Part shown: positions 34,409-41,325 of the stretch, piece by piece | How the letters are laid out: the number at the start of each line of letters is the position of its first letter | Position numbering within the stretch: the first letter of the stretch is position 1 | Assembly: GCA_031538895.1 (NCBI GenBank) | Contig: JAVKLU010000034.1 | Location: 1 to 41,325 of the forward strand | Direction: 5' to 3' | DNA from: JAVKLU01 sp031538895 | Lineage (GTDB): Bacteria > Pseudomonadota > Gammaproteobacteria > Burkholderiales > Burkholderiaceae | Length of the DNA stretch: 41,325 bases | The notes under the pieces: model-generated | Database searches by the model: none | What the model was told of the DNA's origin: nothing | The model's input: the letters and a program-made list of their open reading frames with translations, nothing else | Made by a program: the position numbers and the translations under genes

Positions 34409-36169
34409 ATGGCTCAAGCTCAAGCAACACCTATGACGGGGGAAGAAAAGAAGGTTATTTTCGCCTCGTCGCTCGGTACCGTTTTTGAATGGTATGACTT
34501 TTACCTGTATGGCTCACTCGCTGCAATTATTGCCAAGCAATTCTTCAGCGGCTTGGACGAAGGCTCTGCTTTCATCTTTGCGCTGTTAGCTTTTGCGGCC
34601 GGCTTCATCGTCCGTCCTTTTGGCGCGATCTTCTTTGGCCGTCTGGGCGACATGATTGGTCGCAAGTACACCTTTTTGGTCACGATCCTGATCATGGGTG
34701 TCTCGACTTTCATCGTAGGTATTTTGCCCAACTACGCCAGCATTGGCGTGGCCGCGCCCGTCATCCTGATCGGCTTACGCTTGTTGCAAGGTTTGGCTTT
34801 GGGCGGCGAGTACGGTGGTGCTGCTACTTACGTGGCTGAGCACGCGCCTCACGGCAAACGCGGTGCTTACACCTCATGGATTCAGACCACCGCAACTTTG
34901 GGCTTGTTCCTGTCCTTGATGGTGATTTTGGGTGTGCGCACTTACACTGGTGAAGAAGCCTTTGCCGAGTGGGGCTGGCGCGTTCCGTTCATTGTTTCCA
35001 TTCTGTTGTTGGCCGTGTCGGTTTACATCCGTTTGAGCATGAACGAGTCACCCGCTTTCGCCAAAATGAAAGCGGAAGGCAAAACGTCTAAAGCACCCTT
35101 GACCGAGTCTTTCGGTCAATGGAAAAACCTGAAAATCGTGATCTTGGCCCTGATCGGCTTAACCGCTGGTCAAGCTGTGGTGTGGTACTCCGGTCAGTTC
35201 TACGCTTTGTTCTTTTTGACACAGGCCTTGAAAGTGGACGGGGCTACTGCCAACATCATGGTGGCTGTGTCTTTGATCATCGGTACACCGTTCTTCTTGG
35301 TGTTCGGTTCTTTGTCTGACAAAATTGGTCGCAAGCCCATCATCTTGGCTGGTTGCTTATTGGCCGCTTCGACTTACTTCCCAGTGTTTAAGGCTTTGAC
35401 TGCCGCTGCTAACCCAGATTTGGCGGCTGCACAAGCTAAAGCACAAGTTGTGGTGACTGCTGATCCCGCAGAGTGTTCTTTCCAATTCAACCCCACTGGG
35501 ACTAAGAAATTCACTTCTTCTTGCGACGTTGCCAAGCAGCGTTTGGCTAGCGCTTCGGTGAGCTACACCAACGAAGTGGCGCCTGCAGGTACACCTGCAA
35601 TCATCAAGGTGGGCGAGACTGTCGTGAACGTCAAGTACACGGCTGAAGAGATCGCTGCGGCCAAAACCAAAGCTGAAGCCAAGCTTGCTGAACTTACTGC
35701 GGCACAACCACAAGACGCAAAAGCGGTAGAAGCTGCCACCAAGTCTGTCAAAGACCTGAGCAACGAGAAAACCGCCGGTGCAACTTTGTTGGGTATCAAC
35801 CTGGGTGCTGCCTTGAAAGCGGCTGGTTATCCTGCCAAAGCCGACATGGCCAAGTTCGACAAAGTCACCGTCATCATCCTCCTCACTTACCTGGTGTTGC
35901 TGGTGACTATGGTGTACGGTCCTATCGCCGCCATGCTGGTTGAGATGTTCCCCACCCGTATCCGTTACACATCGATGTCCTTGCCCTACCACATTGGTAA
36001 CGGTTGGTTCGGTGGCCTGTTGCCTACGACGGCTTTTGCGATCGTGGCCCAGACTGGTAACATGTACAACGGTTTGTGGTATCCGATCATCATCGCCGGC
36101 GCAACCGTCATCATTGGTGGCTTGTTCATCAAGGAAACCAAAGACGTCGATATTTATAAAAACGACTAA
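34409..36169 (+). CDS. MFS transporter, metabolite:H+ symporter (MHS) type, with a large extra loop
   Basis: Inner-membrane secondary transporter of the MHS family (ProP/KgtP/ShiA relatives), 586 residues against the usual 430-550. N-terminal motifs are GTVFEWYDFYLYGSLA, RPFGAIFFGRLGDMIGRKY and GLRLLQGLALGGEYGGAATYVAEHAP. A second SLSDKIGRKP lies at 301-310. Between TM8 (about 310-327) and TM9 (about 487-505) is an insertion of about 155 residues, Ala/Lys-rich with two Cys (356, 372), predicted periplasmic. Codon use is more G/C-ending than in neighbours, suggesting high expression. The substrate is unknown. Confidence 0.9.
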   Translation: MAQAQATPMTGEEKKVIFASSLGTVFEWYDFYLYGSLAAIIAKQFFSGLDEGSAFIFALLAFAAGFIVRPFGAIFFGRLGDMIGRKYTFLVTILIMGVSTFIVGILPNYASIGVAAPVILIGLRLLQGLALGGEYGGAATYVAEHAPHGKRGAYTSWIQTTATLGLFLSLMVILGVRTYTGEEAFAEWGWRVPFIVSILLLAVSVYIRLSMNESPAFAKMKAEGKTSKAPLTESFGQWKNLKIVILALIGLTAGQAVVWYSGQFYALFFLTQALKVDGATANIMVAVSLIIGTPFFLVFGSLSDKIGRKPIILAGCLLAASTYFPVFKALTAAANPDLAAAQAKAQVVVTADPAECSFQFNPTGTKKFTSSCDVAKQRLASASVSYTNEVAPAGTPAIIKVGETVVNVKYTAEEIAAAKTKAEAKLAELTAAQPQDAKAVEAATKSVKDLSNEKTAGATLLGINLGAALKAAGYPAKADMAKFDKVTVIILLTYLVLLVTMVYGPIAAMLVEMFPTRIRYTSMSLPYHIGNGWFGGLLPTTAFAIVAQTGNMYNGLWYPIIIAGATVIIGGLFIKETKDVDIYKND

Positions 36170-36206
36170 ACCGTAAGTAAACTAGGGTGACCTAGGCGCT
36201 ACATTC

Positions 36207-36234
36207 AGACCCTCCCTTGTGGAGGGTCTTTTTA
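36207..36234 (+). terminator. Rho-independent terminator of the transporter
   Basis: A 9-bp stem AGACCCTCC / GGAGGGTCT with a 5-base loop, followed by a T-run, 38 bp after the transporter stop. Confidence 0.9.
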
Positions 36235-36257
36235 TTGATGAGGGTCTTTTTATTGAT
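36222..36257 (+). repeat. 18-bp tandem duplication of the terminator tail
   Basis: GAGGGTCTTTTTATTGAT occurs twice back to back (36222-36239, 36240-36257), duplicating the right stem arm and T-run of the transporter terminator. Confidence 0.85.
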
Positions 36258-36272
36258 TTTGGAGAGATGACA

Positions 36273-36389
36273 TGTTGAAAATTTTTGTGGGTTTCGTGAT
36301 CTTCGAGTAGGGGGGGTAGAAATCGGATGCTGGAAATTTGTGGGGCCCTTATAAACAGGCGGGTACACGATGTTTTAGTATTTTTGATT
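36273..36389 (+). repeat. Candidate end of the Mu-like element with three similar motifs
   Basis: Three related, same-orientation motifs start at 36273 (TGTTGAAAATTTTTGTGGG), 36328 (TGCTGGAAATTTGTGGG) and 36371 (TGTTTTAGTATTTTTG). All begin with TG, as Mu-type ends do. They could be transposase-binding sites. If the end is exactly 36273, the 5-bp target copy would be TGACA. Confidence 0.35.
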
Positions 36390-36410
36390 TCCGGACAAAA
36401 AATACTAAAA
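36373..36410. repeat. 13-bp AT-rich inverted repeat
   Basis: TTTTAGTATTTTT (36373-36385) and its exact reverse complement (36398-36410) around a 12-base loop. It could be an operator or a structural part of the element end. Confidence 0.7.
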
Positions 36411-36433
36411 AAGGTAAATCGGGACGACCAAAA

Positions 36434-36459
36434 TAAAAAAAAGCCCACAAAAGTGGGCT
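36434..36459 (-). terminator. Rho-independent terminator of the Mu-like early operon
   Basis: On the minus strand AGCCCAC, a 4-base loop and GTGGGCT are followed by eight Ts. It lies 100 bp after the Mor-like stop. Confidence 0.88.
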
Positions 36460-36499
36460 AAAAAATTGAGGTTTTTATGCTTAAAGCAAGAATATCGCA

Positions 36500-36515
36500 G
36501 TGCATGATCATGCAC
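36500..36515. promoter_or_regulatory. Perfect 16-bp palindrome
   Basis: GTGCATGATCATGCAC is fully self-complementary and sits 44 bp beyond the Mor-like stop codon, inside the element. A binding site for a dimeric element-encoded regulator is possible. Confidence 0.5.
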
Positions 36516-36558
36516 CTAGCCGGTCAATAAGGGTAATGGGGATGTCCCTAAAAATAAA

Positions 36559-36984
36559 CTAAAAAAGTCCAGGCTGTTGAGGAAATTCATCTGCGGCATG
36601 TTTTTTGCGCAATTCCAAGACCCATCGGGTCGTTAAATTATATTGGCGGGCTTGCTCCTTTAGCGACTGACAATCTGCCTGTGCGGCAATATCGAAATTG
36701 CGCATGGTTTTCAAAAGATGATCTGACTTAGGCAAAGAGAGACGGCGGCTATACGGGTGCACATGGGGCTCTAGGGAGGTGCGTAGGTGGGCGAATTCGT
36801 CCGCCGACAGGAACGGGATTAATTTTGACCGTTCGCCGGCAGCAATGCGCACGTTTGTCCCGCCAAATTCGCACAAAAATTCAATGGCTCGGGTTAATCC
36901 TAGCGCGCGATACACCGCTCTAGGTATCGGTGGCAAATAACGCTCGATGTCGTCTTTATCGTCTTTGTTTTTTGGGAGTTTCAT
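36559..36984 (-). CDS. Mor-like transcription activator
   Basis: Protein of 141 residues resembling the Mu Mor/C family of activators (Mor is 129 residues). The LCEFGGTNVRIAAGERSK segment matches the place of GGGQVYIPRG in Mor. The C-terminal FDIAAQADCQSLKEQARQYNLTTRWVLELRKKH fits the Mor helix-turn-helix and is quoted here in outline only: the HTH spans about residues 95-130. In Mu, Mor switches on the middle promoter from the end of the early operon. Here it is also the last gene of the early operon, 4 bp after gemA, but no middle or late genes follow. Confidence 0.65.
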   Translation of the reverse strand: MKLPKNKDDKDDIERYLPPIPRAVYRALGLTRAIEFLCEFGGTNVRIAAGERSKLIPFLSADEFAHLRTSLEPHVHPYSRRLSLPKSDHLLKTMRNFDIAAQADCQSLKEQARQYNLTTRWVLELRKKHAADEFPQQPGLF

Positions 36985-36988
36985 CGCG

Positions 36989-37447
36989 TTACCTGGCCGC
37001 GTAGGCTTTTAACGCATTAATTAACTGCACATTTTGTGGCGTGCTGATTTGTTCAAAACAGGTGGCATTAACCCCTTGGCGGCGAATCCATGCAAACAAT
37101 GCCGCGCGGCTACCGCTGTTAATTTTGCCGGCTTTATGCAAAGCAGACCACAGACTTAACACCAGCTTGTTGCTCTTACTTAAAGCAGATACCGCCGTTA
37201 TTCCATTGTCCAACGATTTTGATTTGCCCACGACGACGCCCCGGTATTGATAGCTGGCAATAACGGCTTTTAACTGCACCGCAGACATCGTCATTGCCGA
37301 CACGCGCAGTGGGTTATCCGCCGTTGCCGTGCCGCCATAGCGTGCTAACAAGTCTCGGTGCGCCGCGTCACACCATCCCGCCAAACACAGGTTAGCCTCT
37401 TTGGCATGTAGGGCAAGGCTTTTACGTAAATAAGCAAGTAGGGTCAT
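36989..37447 (-). CDS. GemA / Mu gp16-like protein (DUF1018)
   Basis: Protein of 152 residues similar in layout to Mu GemA (gp16, DUF1018), a regulator reported to affect host gene expression and DNA supercoiling. The N-terminal half has WCDAAHRDLLARYGG and the conserved MTMSAVQLKAVIASY. The C-terminal half has LSLWSALHKAGKINSGSR followed by AALFAWIRRQGV and a final ISTPQNVQLINALKAYAAR, the best-matching part. It lies between the MuB-type ATPase gene (31 bp) and the Mor-like gene (4 bp), the same gemA-mor order as in Mu. The ribosome-binding site is weak. Confidence 0.75.
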   Translation of the reverse strand: MTLLAYLRKSLALHAKEANLCLAGWCDAAHRDLLARYGGTATADNPLRVSAMTMSAVQLKAVIASYQYRGVVVGKSKSLDNGITAVSALSKSNKLVLSLWSALHKAGKINSGSRAALFAWIRRQGVNATCFEQISTPQNVQLINALKAYAAR

Positions 37448-37478
37448 GTTGTATTTTTCGTATGTTGTAAAAAACAGA

Positions 37479-38447
37479 TTAAAGCGCGCCAGTTTGTAAC
37501 GACAGCATTTGTTCGGCCACTGCCTTTACCAAGGCAGTGCTTAGTTCTTGTCCTTTTCCCAACTGGCGTTTAATTCCGTTTACCAATCCCTCGCTCAACA
37601 TCCGCGCGCTGCCGTTGCAAATGCGGTAAATCTCATCGCTAATGTCTTTGCCAACATCGCCCAAGGCCGCCGACACCAACATCGCGCCATCGGCCTTGCT
37701 TATTTTTCGCACGGGGGTTGGGCAAAAACCAACACGACTGCGTAATTGGTCAAAGTGCCCATGCTCTGGCTTAATGGTGGCCAAGAGTTGTGGTTTACCG
37801 ACCAGCACTACGCCAATATTGGCTTTGTCGCGGATTCGCCGCAAAATATCTAAGCAGGCGTCGGGCAGATACTCTGCCTCGTCAACAATAATTAAGCTAT
37901 CGGTATCTCGTACCACCCGCACTACTTCGTTAAATAGTTTATTTACCGTACCTTTGCCAAAATAGCCCACGCCCGCCGCCAGTTCGCCCAGCAAATCTTT
38001 ACGCGTCATGGTGGGGTCTACCTCGATCAATAAAGTATTGGGGTTTGTCCGTGCATATTCACGTACCGCCGCGGTTTTACCCACGCCTGGCACGCCGGTA
38101 AACACCGCAATATGTTTATCGCCCCGCGCCAGCTCGCAACATGACACCCCCAACTGATACACCGATGTTTTGAGCACCGCACCCCGCGCCGGCACGCTGG
38201 CGACATGGGTAATGGCACTTAACATGGCCGCCAAATGTTTACTGGGGGATGATGGATATGTCCCACTTAATACCTGCGTGGGTAAACTATCGCTCACACG
38301 GCACATGCGCGCCAACGCCGCGCGGCTGATGGTGGGGTTAGCGGCAAGCCAGGTCTCTATATGCAGGGCTTGCGCCTTGTCTTGGACGTTGTAATGTTCG
38401 CCAAAATTAGTTTTTTCTGGTTTGTTTTTGGACTGTAAATTGGTCAT
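37479..38447 (-). CDS. AAA+ ATPase, MuB-type target-selection / transposition protein
   Basis: Predicted partner of the upstream transposase. In Mu, MuB binds target DNA in an ATP-dependent way and delivers it to MuA. From ATG 38447 (GGAG five bases upstream) the protein has 322 residues. It has an N-terminal lambda-repressor-like helical region (NPTISRAALARMCRVSDSL), Walker A GVPGVGKT at about 118-125, Walker B LIIVDEAE at about 185-192, and the sensor region GVVLVGKPQLLA. A longer frame to 38519 overlaps the transposase gene and lacks a ribosome-binding site. TniB/TnsC-like ATPases are relatives, but the gemA-mor context favours MuB. Confidence 0.85.
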   Translation of the reverse strand: MTNLQSKNKPEKTNFGEHYNVQDKAQALHIETWLAANPTISRAALARMCRVSDSLPTQVLSGTYPSSPSKHLAAMLSAITHVASVPARGAVLKTSVYQLGVSCCELARGDKHIAVFTGVPGVGKTAAVREYARTNPNTLLIEVDPTMTRKDLLGELAAGVGYFGKGTVNKLFNEVVRVVRDTDSLIIVDEAEYLPDACLDILRRIRDKANIGVVLVGKPQLLATIKPEHGHFDQLRSRVGFCPTPVRKISKADGAMLVSAALGDVGKDISDEIYRICNGSARMLSEGLVNGIKRQLGKGQELSTALVKAVAEQMLSLQTGAL

Positions 38448-38505
38448 AAAAGCTCCTTTAATAAGTAAAAAATAAGTTAAAAAACAGACAATAAAATTAA
38501 ACTCG

Positions 38506-40257
38506 TTAACAAAAATCAAGGTTTAAAATTGGTGGGGTGCGGGGCTTTGTTGCCGGCAATAACGACGGCTCTGTCGTATGGGTCACCGAATCAAATATCT
38601 GTATGTCCTGCGCCATTTCTAGGGCGGTTCCCGCCAGCGCGGCGGCATCTAAGACCATGCCCGCACGCGCGATCTGCTCTTGTTTTTTGCCCTCCAGTCT
38701 GTGTACTGACGCCCGTGCTCGCTTTTGTCGCGCCTCTTCTAGTCGGTTGGGTGCGATTAAGTCCATTGCCGTTATCAAATGCGCATCGCACACCCAACGG
38801 CCCTGTGCGGTGCGAATTACCGCCACACGGTCATCCATAAGGTCGTATTCCAAGACGACCTCTTGGCCGTTAAATGCCGACAAATCATCATGTGTGTATT
38901 CGCGTTTTCCGTGTTGCACGCTACCTTTGCGCACGGTAAGCCGTGTAGATTGGCGTTTTAATTCGCCCAAGCTGCCCTGCGGCGGGCTAGGTATCAACTC
39001 TCGCCAAATGCTTAATTTGCTCACGCGCTTATCTTCTGGGTGCGGCCTTTGGGCATAATGATCAAGCCACGCATTAAAGGCCTCGGTAAATTGAGTCAAA
39101 GACGGCAGGATTAGCCGCCCCGCACGCTGCTCTTTGATAGTCAGATTCAGTATTTCGCCGGCCATATCGTGACCGCAATAACAATCAGGCCGCCAATTTT
39201 TTAAAAAATCCTGCTGCATGGTGCGAAAAAACCGCTCAATAACGCCCTTTCCATGGGGGTTGCCTGGTATCGCATGTATGACCTCCGCGATCCCCGCGCG
39301 GTTATAAAACCCAATAGCCGCATCGCTCATCAATTTATTTTTGTAGCCGCTCCCGTTGTCTACATACACAATGGCAGGCACATGGTTATGCCGCGTAATG
39401 GCCTCTGCCCATGTGCTTTGCACCGCAATAGTCCCCTCGTGCTCGTCTGCTCGCCAACCCACAATAACCCGGCTGCGCCAATCCATGATCACCGTCAACT
39501 CGGGACGGAAAATTTTTCCGGTGACTGGGTGCGCCAGATACACATCAGCACGGTAACCATCGGCCACATACACATCGCCGGGCAAGGCGTTATGCGTGCA
39601 CCTGCGTATATATTGCGCATGGGTTAATTGGTAGAGGTTTTTGCCTAATCGGGCTGGGCTGGCAACGCCATACATAGCAGGCACGCCTTTTAAATAGCCG
39701 CGCACCTGCTCGTAAGTGCACACAAACCCGTCTTGTTCCAGTAATCGATGAACTGAGCTCATATCGGGCTTACTGGGTTGGTTAAAGTATTCCAAAGCGG
39801 ATCCATACCAAATTGGCATTTCCACCTGGCGTCCTTTGTGATTTGGTAACAAGGCGTTAAGCCCACCTTCTTTATAGGCCCCCACCCAGTCAAAAACCGC
39901 GCTACGCGCAGGGCAAGACCGACCCGCTTTAGCGCTCGCCACCAAAGCCTGCACTACATGCAAAGGTGCCCCATCCAATGCCCCACTCAATAAATGCTTA
40001 ATGGCAGCCGACAAACTGCCCGTCTTGGCTTGTTGCAGCACGTGCAACACCACTATTTCGCGCGCTACCGCCGTTTGCCGCGCCCGCTCGGTAGACTCGT
40101 TCCATGGATCGCGCTGTTTAAACGCTAACACCTTGTTCATGGGCAACACCACCCCTCCAGGCTGCTTTGCCAAGCGCGATAACGGCGTAGTGGGCACTAA
40201 CCGATGCGCAACAGGTAAAACAGGTAATAAAGAGGGTGTGGGGACAGAATTAATCAT
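38506..40257 (-). CDS. DDE transposase of the MuA / rve integrase type
   Basis: Large DDE recombinase expected to cut and join the element ends. From ATG 40257 it has 583 residues. It has an N-terminal helical DNA-binding region (about 50-190, AREIVVLHVLQQAK, ARSAVFDWVGAYKEGG). The RNase H-like core has catalytic residues Asp233 (VYVADGYRADVY), Asp300 (IVYVDNGSGYKN) and Glu341 (GNPHGKGVIERFFRTM). The Asp-Asp spacing is 67, as in MuA (269 to 336). A Mu-type C-terminal beta-barrel follows (LTVRKGSVQHGKREY, VVLEYDLMDDRVAVI). An in-frame TTG at 40284 could be the start instead. The following ATPase gene is transcribed in the same direction. Confidence 0.88.
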   Translation of the reverse strand: MINSVPTPSLLPVLPVAHRLVPTTPLSRLAKQPGGVVLPMNKVLAFKQRDPWNESTERARQTAVAREIVVLHVLQQAKTGSLSAAIKHLLSGALDGAPLHVVQALVASAKAGRSCPARSAVFDWVGAYKEGGLNALLPNHKGRQVEMPIWYGSALEYFNQPSKPDMSSVHRLLEQDGFVCTYEQVRGYLKGVPAMYGVASPARLGKNLYQLTHAQYIRRCTHNALPGDVYVADGYRADVYLAHPVTGKIFRPELTVIMDWRSRVIVGWRADEHEGTIAVQSTWAEAITRHNHVPAIVYVDNGSGYKNKLMSDAAIGFYNRAGIAEVIHAIPGNPHGKGVIERFFRTMQQDFLKNWRPDCYCGHDMAGEILNLTIKEQRAGRLILPSLTQFTEAFNAWLDHYAQRPHPEDKRVSKLSIWRELIPSPPQGSLGELKRQSTRLTVRKGSVQHGKREYTHDDLSAFNGQEVVLEYDLMDDRVAVIRTAQGRWVCDAHLITAMDLIAPNRLEEARQKRARASVHRLEGKKQEQIARAGMVLDAAALAGTALEMAQDIQIFDSVTHTTEPSLLPATKPRTPPILNLDFC

Positions 40258-40296
40258 GGCGTCTAGGTCAAATATATGGATCAAGGGTGCGGCTGT

Positions 40297-41325
40297 TTAT
40301 TTTTTGCCAACCGCCGCGGCCCGTGCTTTACGCACCTTTACGGGGTCTTTACTGTCGGCCTGTTGTTGCTTCGCCAGGGCAAACCTATGCCCCTGCGCCG
40401 CCACAAAGCGGTTAGTAATTAAGGGCGCGTCCAACAACCAACTATGGGCTTCGTCGGCGCTTAACACATGCTTGCCGGTTATGCGCGTGGGCATATCGCC
40501 CTCGGGGACACGGGTTTTTAGGGTGGCCAAAAAATCAAATACCCGTGCCGCCACCACATGACTGGCCACCCACACTTGTTCTAGACGGGTTTGTTTTTCG
40601 CCCGCCGACACGCCACTGTGTAACGCACTGTTGCCCAGCTCGTCGTCAAACAGTTTTAACAAGGCCTCACACACCAGCCCCGCTGTGTGTTCCAGCTCCA
40701 CACATTCGCGGCGCACAAATTCGGTATGTGGGCTAAAGCTGGCGCTGGTTTTGGGGGTGGGCGCGTAGGTGGCCAGTTTTTCTTCTTGCCGCGTAATTTC
40801 TTTTTGCAAATTGGCCTCACGCTTTTCAAAATAGGCGCGCAAATCTTTTTTCGTCATACACGCCAGCCCGTCGCTTTGACTTAAGGCTTCTAGCGCATCT
40901 TCATCTTCATCTCCGGCGTGCGTTACCAGCTCTAAAAATGCACTGACGTTTTTTGTCCGCGTGCTCAAATCGCTCATTTTGAGTGATTTGGCGGTCTTTG
41001 CCGCTTGCATAAATCGATACGCGGTGCTCCGCGGGATGCCCAATTTCTCAAGCCGCGCATCAAATTTTGAATTCGTTCCGATTTGGGACGAATTGCCAAC
41101 TTGTTCAATTCGCGCATCAAATTTTGAATTCGTTCCGATTTGGGACGAATTGCCGTGGGGGGTTAGCTCTTTTAGTAACAACAGCCGCTTGCCCAGCTCC
41201 AAGCACGCCTCTACCGTGCGCCGTTGGTAAAAGCGTATGCCGTCCTCTAGCGCGCCTATGGTTAATTCGCCCTCATAGCCCAGTTGGCGGGCGATGGCCC
41301 CCACCTCGGTAGGCGCGGCAACATC
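40297..41325 (-). CDS. DUF3102-like element protein with an internal 19-residue tandem repeat (partial at the 5' end)
   Basis: The frame is open through the window edge; the first apparent start (GTG 41304) is not convincing because in-frame coding continues upstream. The visible part has ACLELGKRLLLLKELTPHG, then the repeated GNSSQIGTNSKFDAR-type unit (two copies of 19 residues), then RLEKLGIPRSTAYRFMQAA. Together these resemble DUF3102-type proteins often found in Mu-like and other phage early regions. A coiled coil (about KREANLQKEITRQEEKL) and a Lys-rich tail follow. The function is unknown; a DNA-binding regulator is possible. The stop is 12 bp before the transposase TTG start. Confidence 0.7.
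   Translation of the reverse strand, partial: DVAAPTEVGAIARQLGYEGELTIGALEDGIRFYQRRTVEACLELGKRLLLLKELTPHGNSSQIGTNSKFDARIEQVGNSSQIGTNSKFDARLEKLGIPRSTAYRFMQAAKTAKSLKMSDLSTRTKNVSAFLELVTHAGDEDEDALEALSQSDGLACMTKKDLRAYFEKREANLQKEITRQEEKLATYAPTPKTSASFSPHTEFVRRECVELEHTAGLVCEALLKLFDDELGNSALHSGVSAGEKQTRLEQVWVASHVVAARVFDFLATLKTRVPEGDMPTRITGKHVLSADEAHSWLLDAPLITNRFVAAQGHRFALAKQQQADSKDPVKVRKARAAAVGKK
41041..41154. repeat. 57-bp tandem duplication with an embedded near-palindrome
   Basis: Two 57-bp units (41041-41097 and 41098-41154), with a 43-bp identical core. Each carries AATTCGTTCC, five bases, GGGACGAATT, an inverted repeat with one mismatch (41070-41094 and 41127-41151). They encode the 19-residue repeats of the DUF3102-like protein. 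Confidence 0.9.

Larger units (their letters stand above)
36273..41325 (-). mobile_element. Mu-like transposing element, early region (right end outside the window)
   Basis: The minus-strand run DUF3102-like / MuA-type transposase / MuB-type ATPase / GemA-like / Mor-like has the gene content of the early region of Mu-like phages. A terminator (36434-36459) and candidate terminal sequences (from 36273) follow the Mor-like gene. No head, tail or lysis genes lie between Mor and that end. The left boundary is an inference and the other end lies beyond the window. Confidence 0.7.

Noticed and set aside
37479..41325. Tn7/Tn5053-type transposition module (TnsB-TnsC or TniA-TniB)
   Set aside because: The transposase-ATPase pair alone would fit, but GemA-like and Mor-like genes follow and no TniQ/TnsD-type gene is present, so a Mu-like origin is better supported.

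Overview
The window looks like a chromosomal segment from a Gram-negative betaproteobacterium, most likely Burkholderiales of moderate G+C. The evidence is lipid A and KDO genes (lpxK, kdsB), a glutaminyl-tRNA synthetase, an algH-ruvX-pyrR cluster, and protein sequences typical of that order. I cannot place it to genus. The left part (577-21963) is mostly minus-strand housekeeping genes. From 22221 to 36169 every gene is on the plus strand. This polarity switch, together with dnaA-dnaN-gyrB and four 13-bp AT-rich repeats between dnaA and dnaN, suggests that the replication origin lies here, around 28.1 kb.

Layout: 1-576 holds the possible tail of an unknown Cys-ended ORF and non-coding DNA. 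577-4139 is a minus-strand operon rluD-pgeF-glnS. 4324-5930 is tatD-ppiC. 6104-8864 has a RidA-family gene, proS and rpmE2 on plus. 8973-11177 is a two-component system whose sensor has a His-rich periplasmic segment. 11155-12819 is algH-ruvX-pyrR. 13002-17623 is yajC-secD-rbfA-tyrS-phosphatase, with no secF. 17721-21963 has rpoZ, gmk, yicC, yhbY, an RDD membrane protein and a DAHP synthase. 22221-25850 is lpxK-trm112-kdsB followed by adk and an SDR reductase. 26383-32586 is dnaA-dnaN-gyrB-mscL. 32673-36169 has an FAD amine oxidoreductase and an MHS-type transporter with a large extra loop.

From about 36.27 kb to the right edge, a minus-strand cluster forms the early region of a Mu-like transposing element: a DUF3102-like protein (running off the edge), a DDE transposase (MuA type), an AAA+ target-selection ATPase (MuB type), a GemA/gp16 protein and a Mor-like regulator. 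A terminator and a candidate element end follow directly after the Mor-like gene. No structural or lysis genes are present on that side, so this is either a stripped prophage or a Mu-derived transposon.

Two further features stand out. First, a 143-bp non-coding element occurs three times (12859, 22012, 27841), at about 95-97% identity, with 16-bp terminal inverted repeats and apparent 4-bp target duplications. It behaves like a MITE. Second, short tandem duplications with periods of 12 to 57 bp recur in intergenic DNA and in a few coding ends. The mscL gene appears to begin at an ATA codon.
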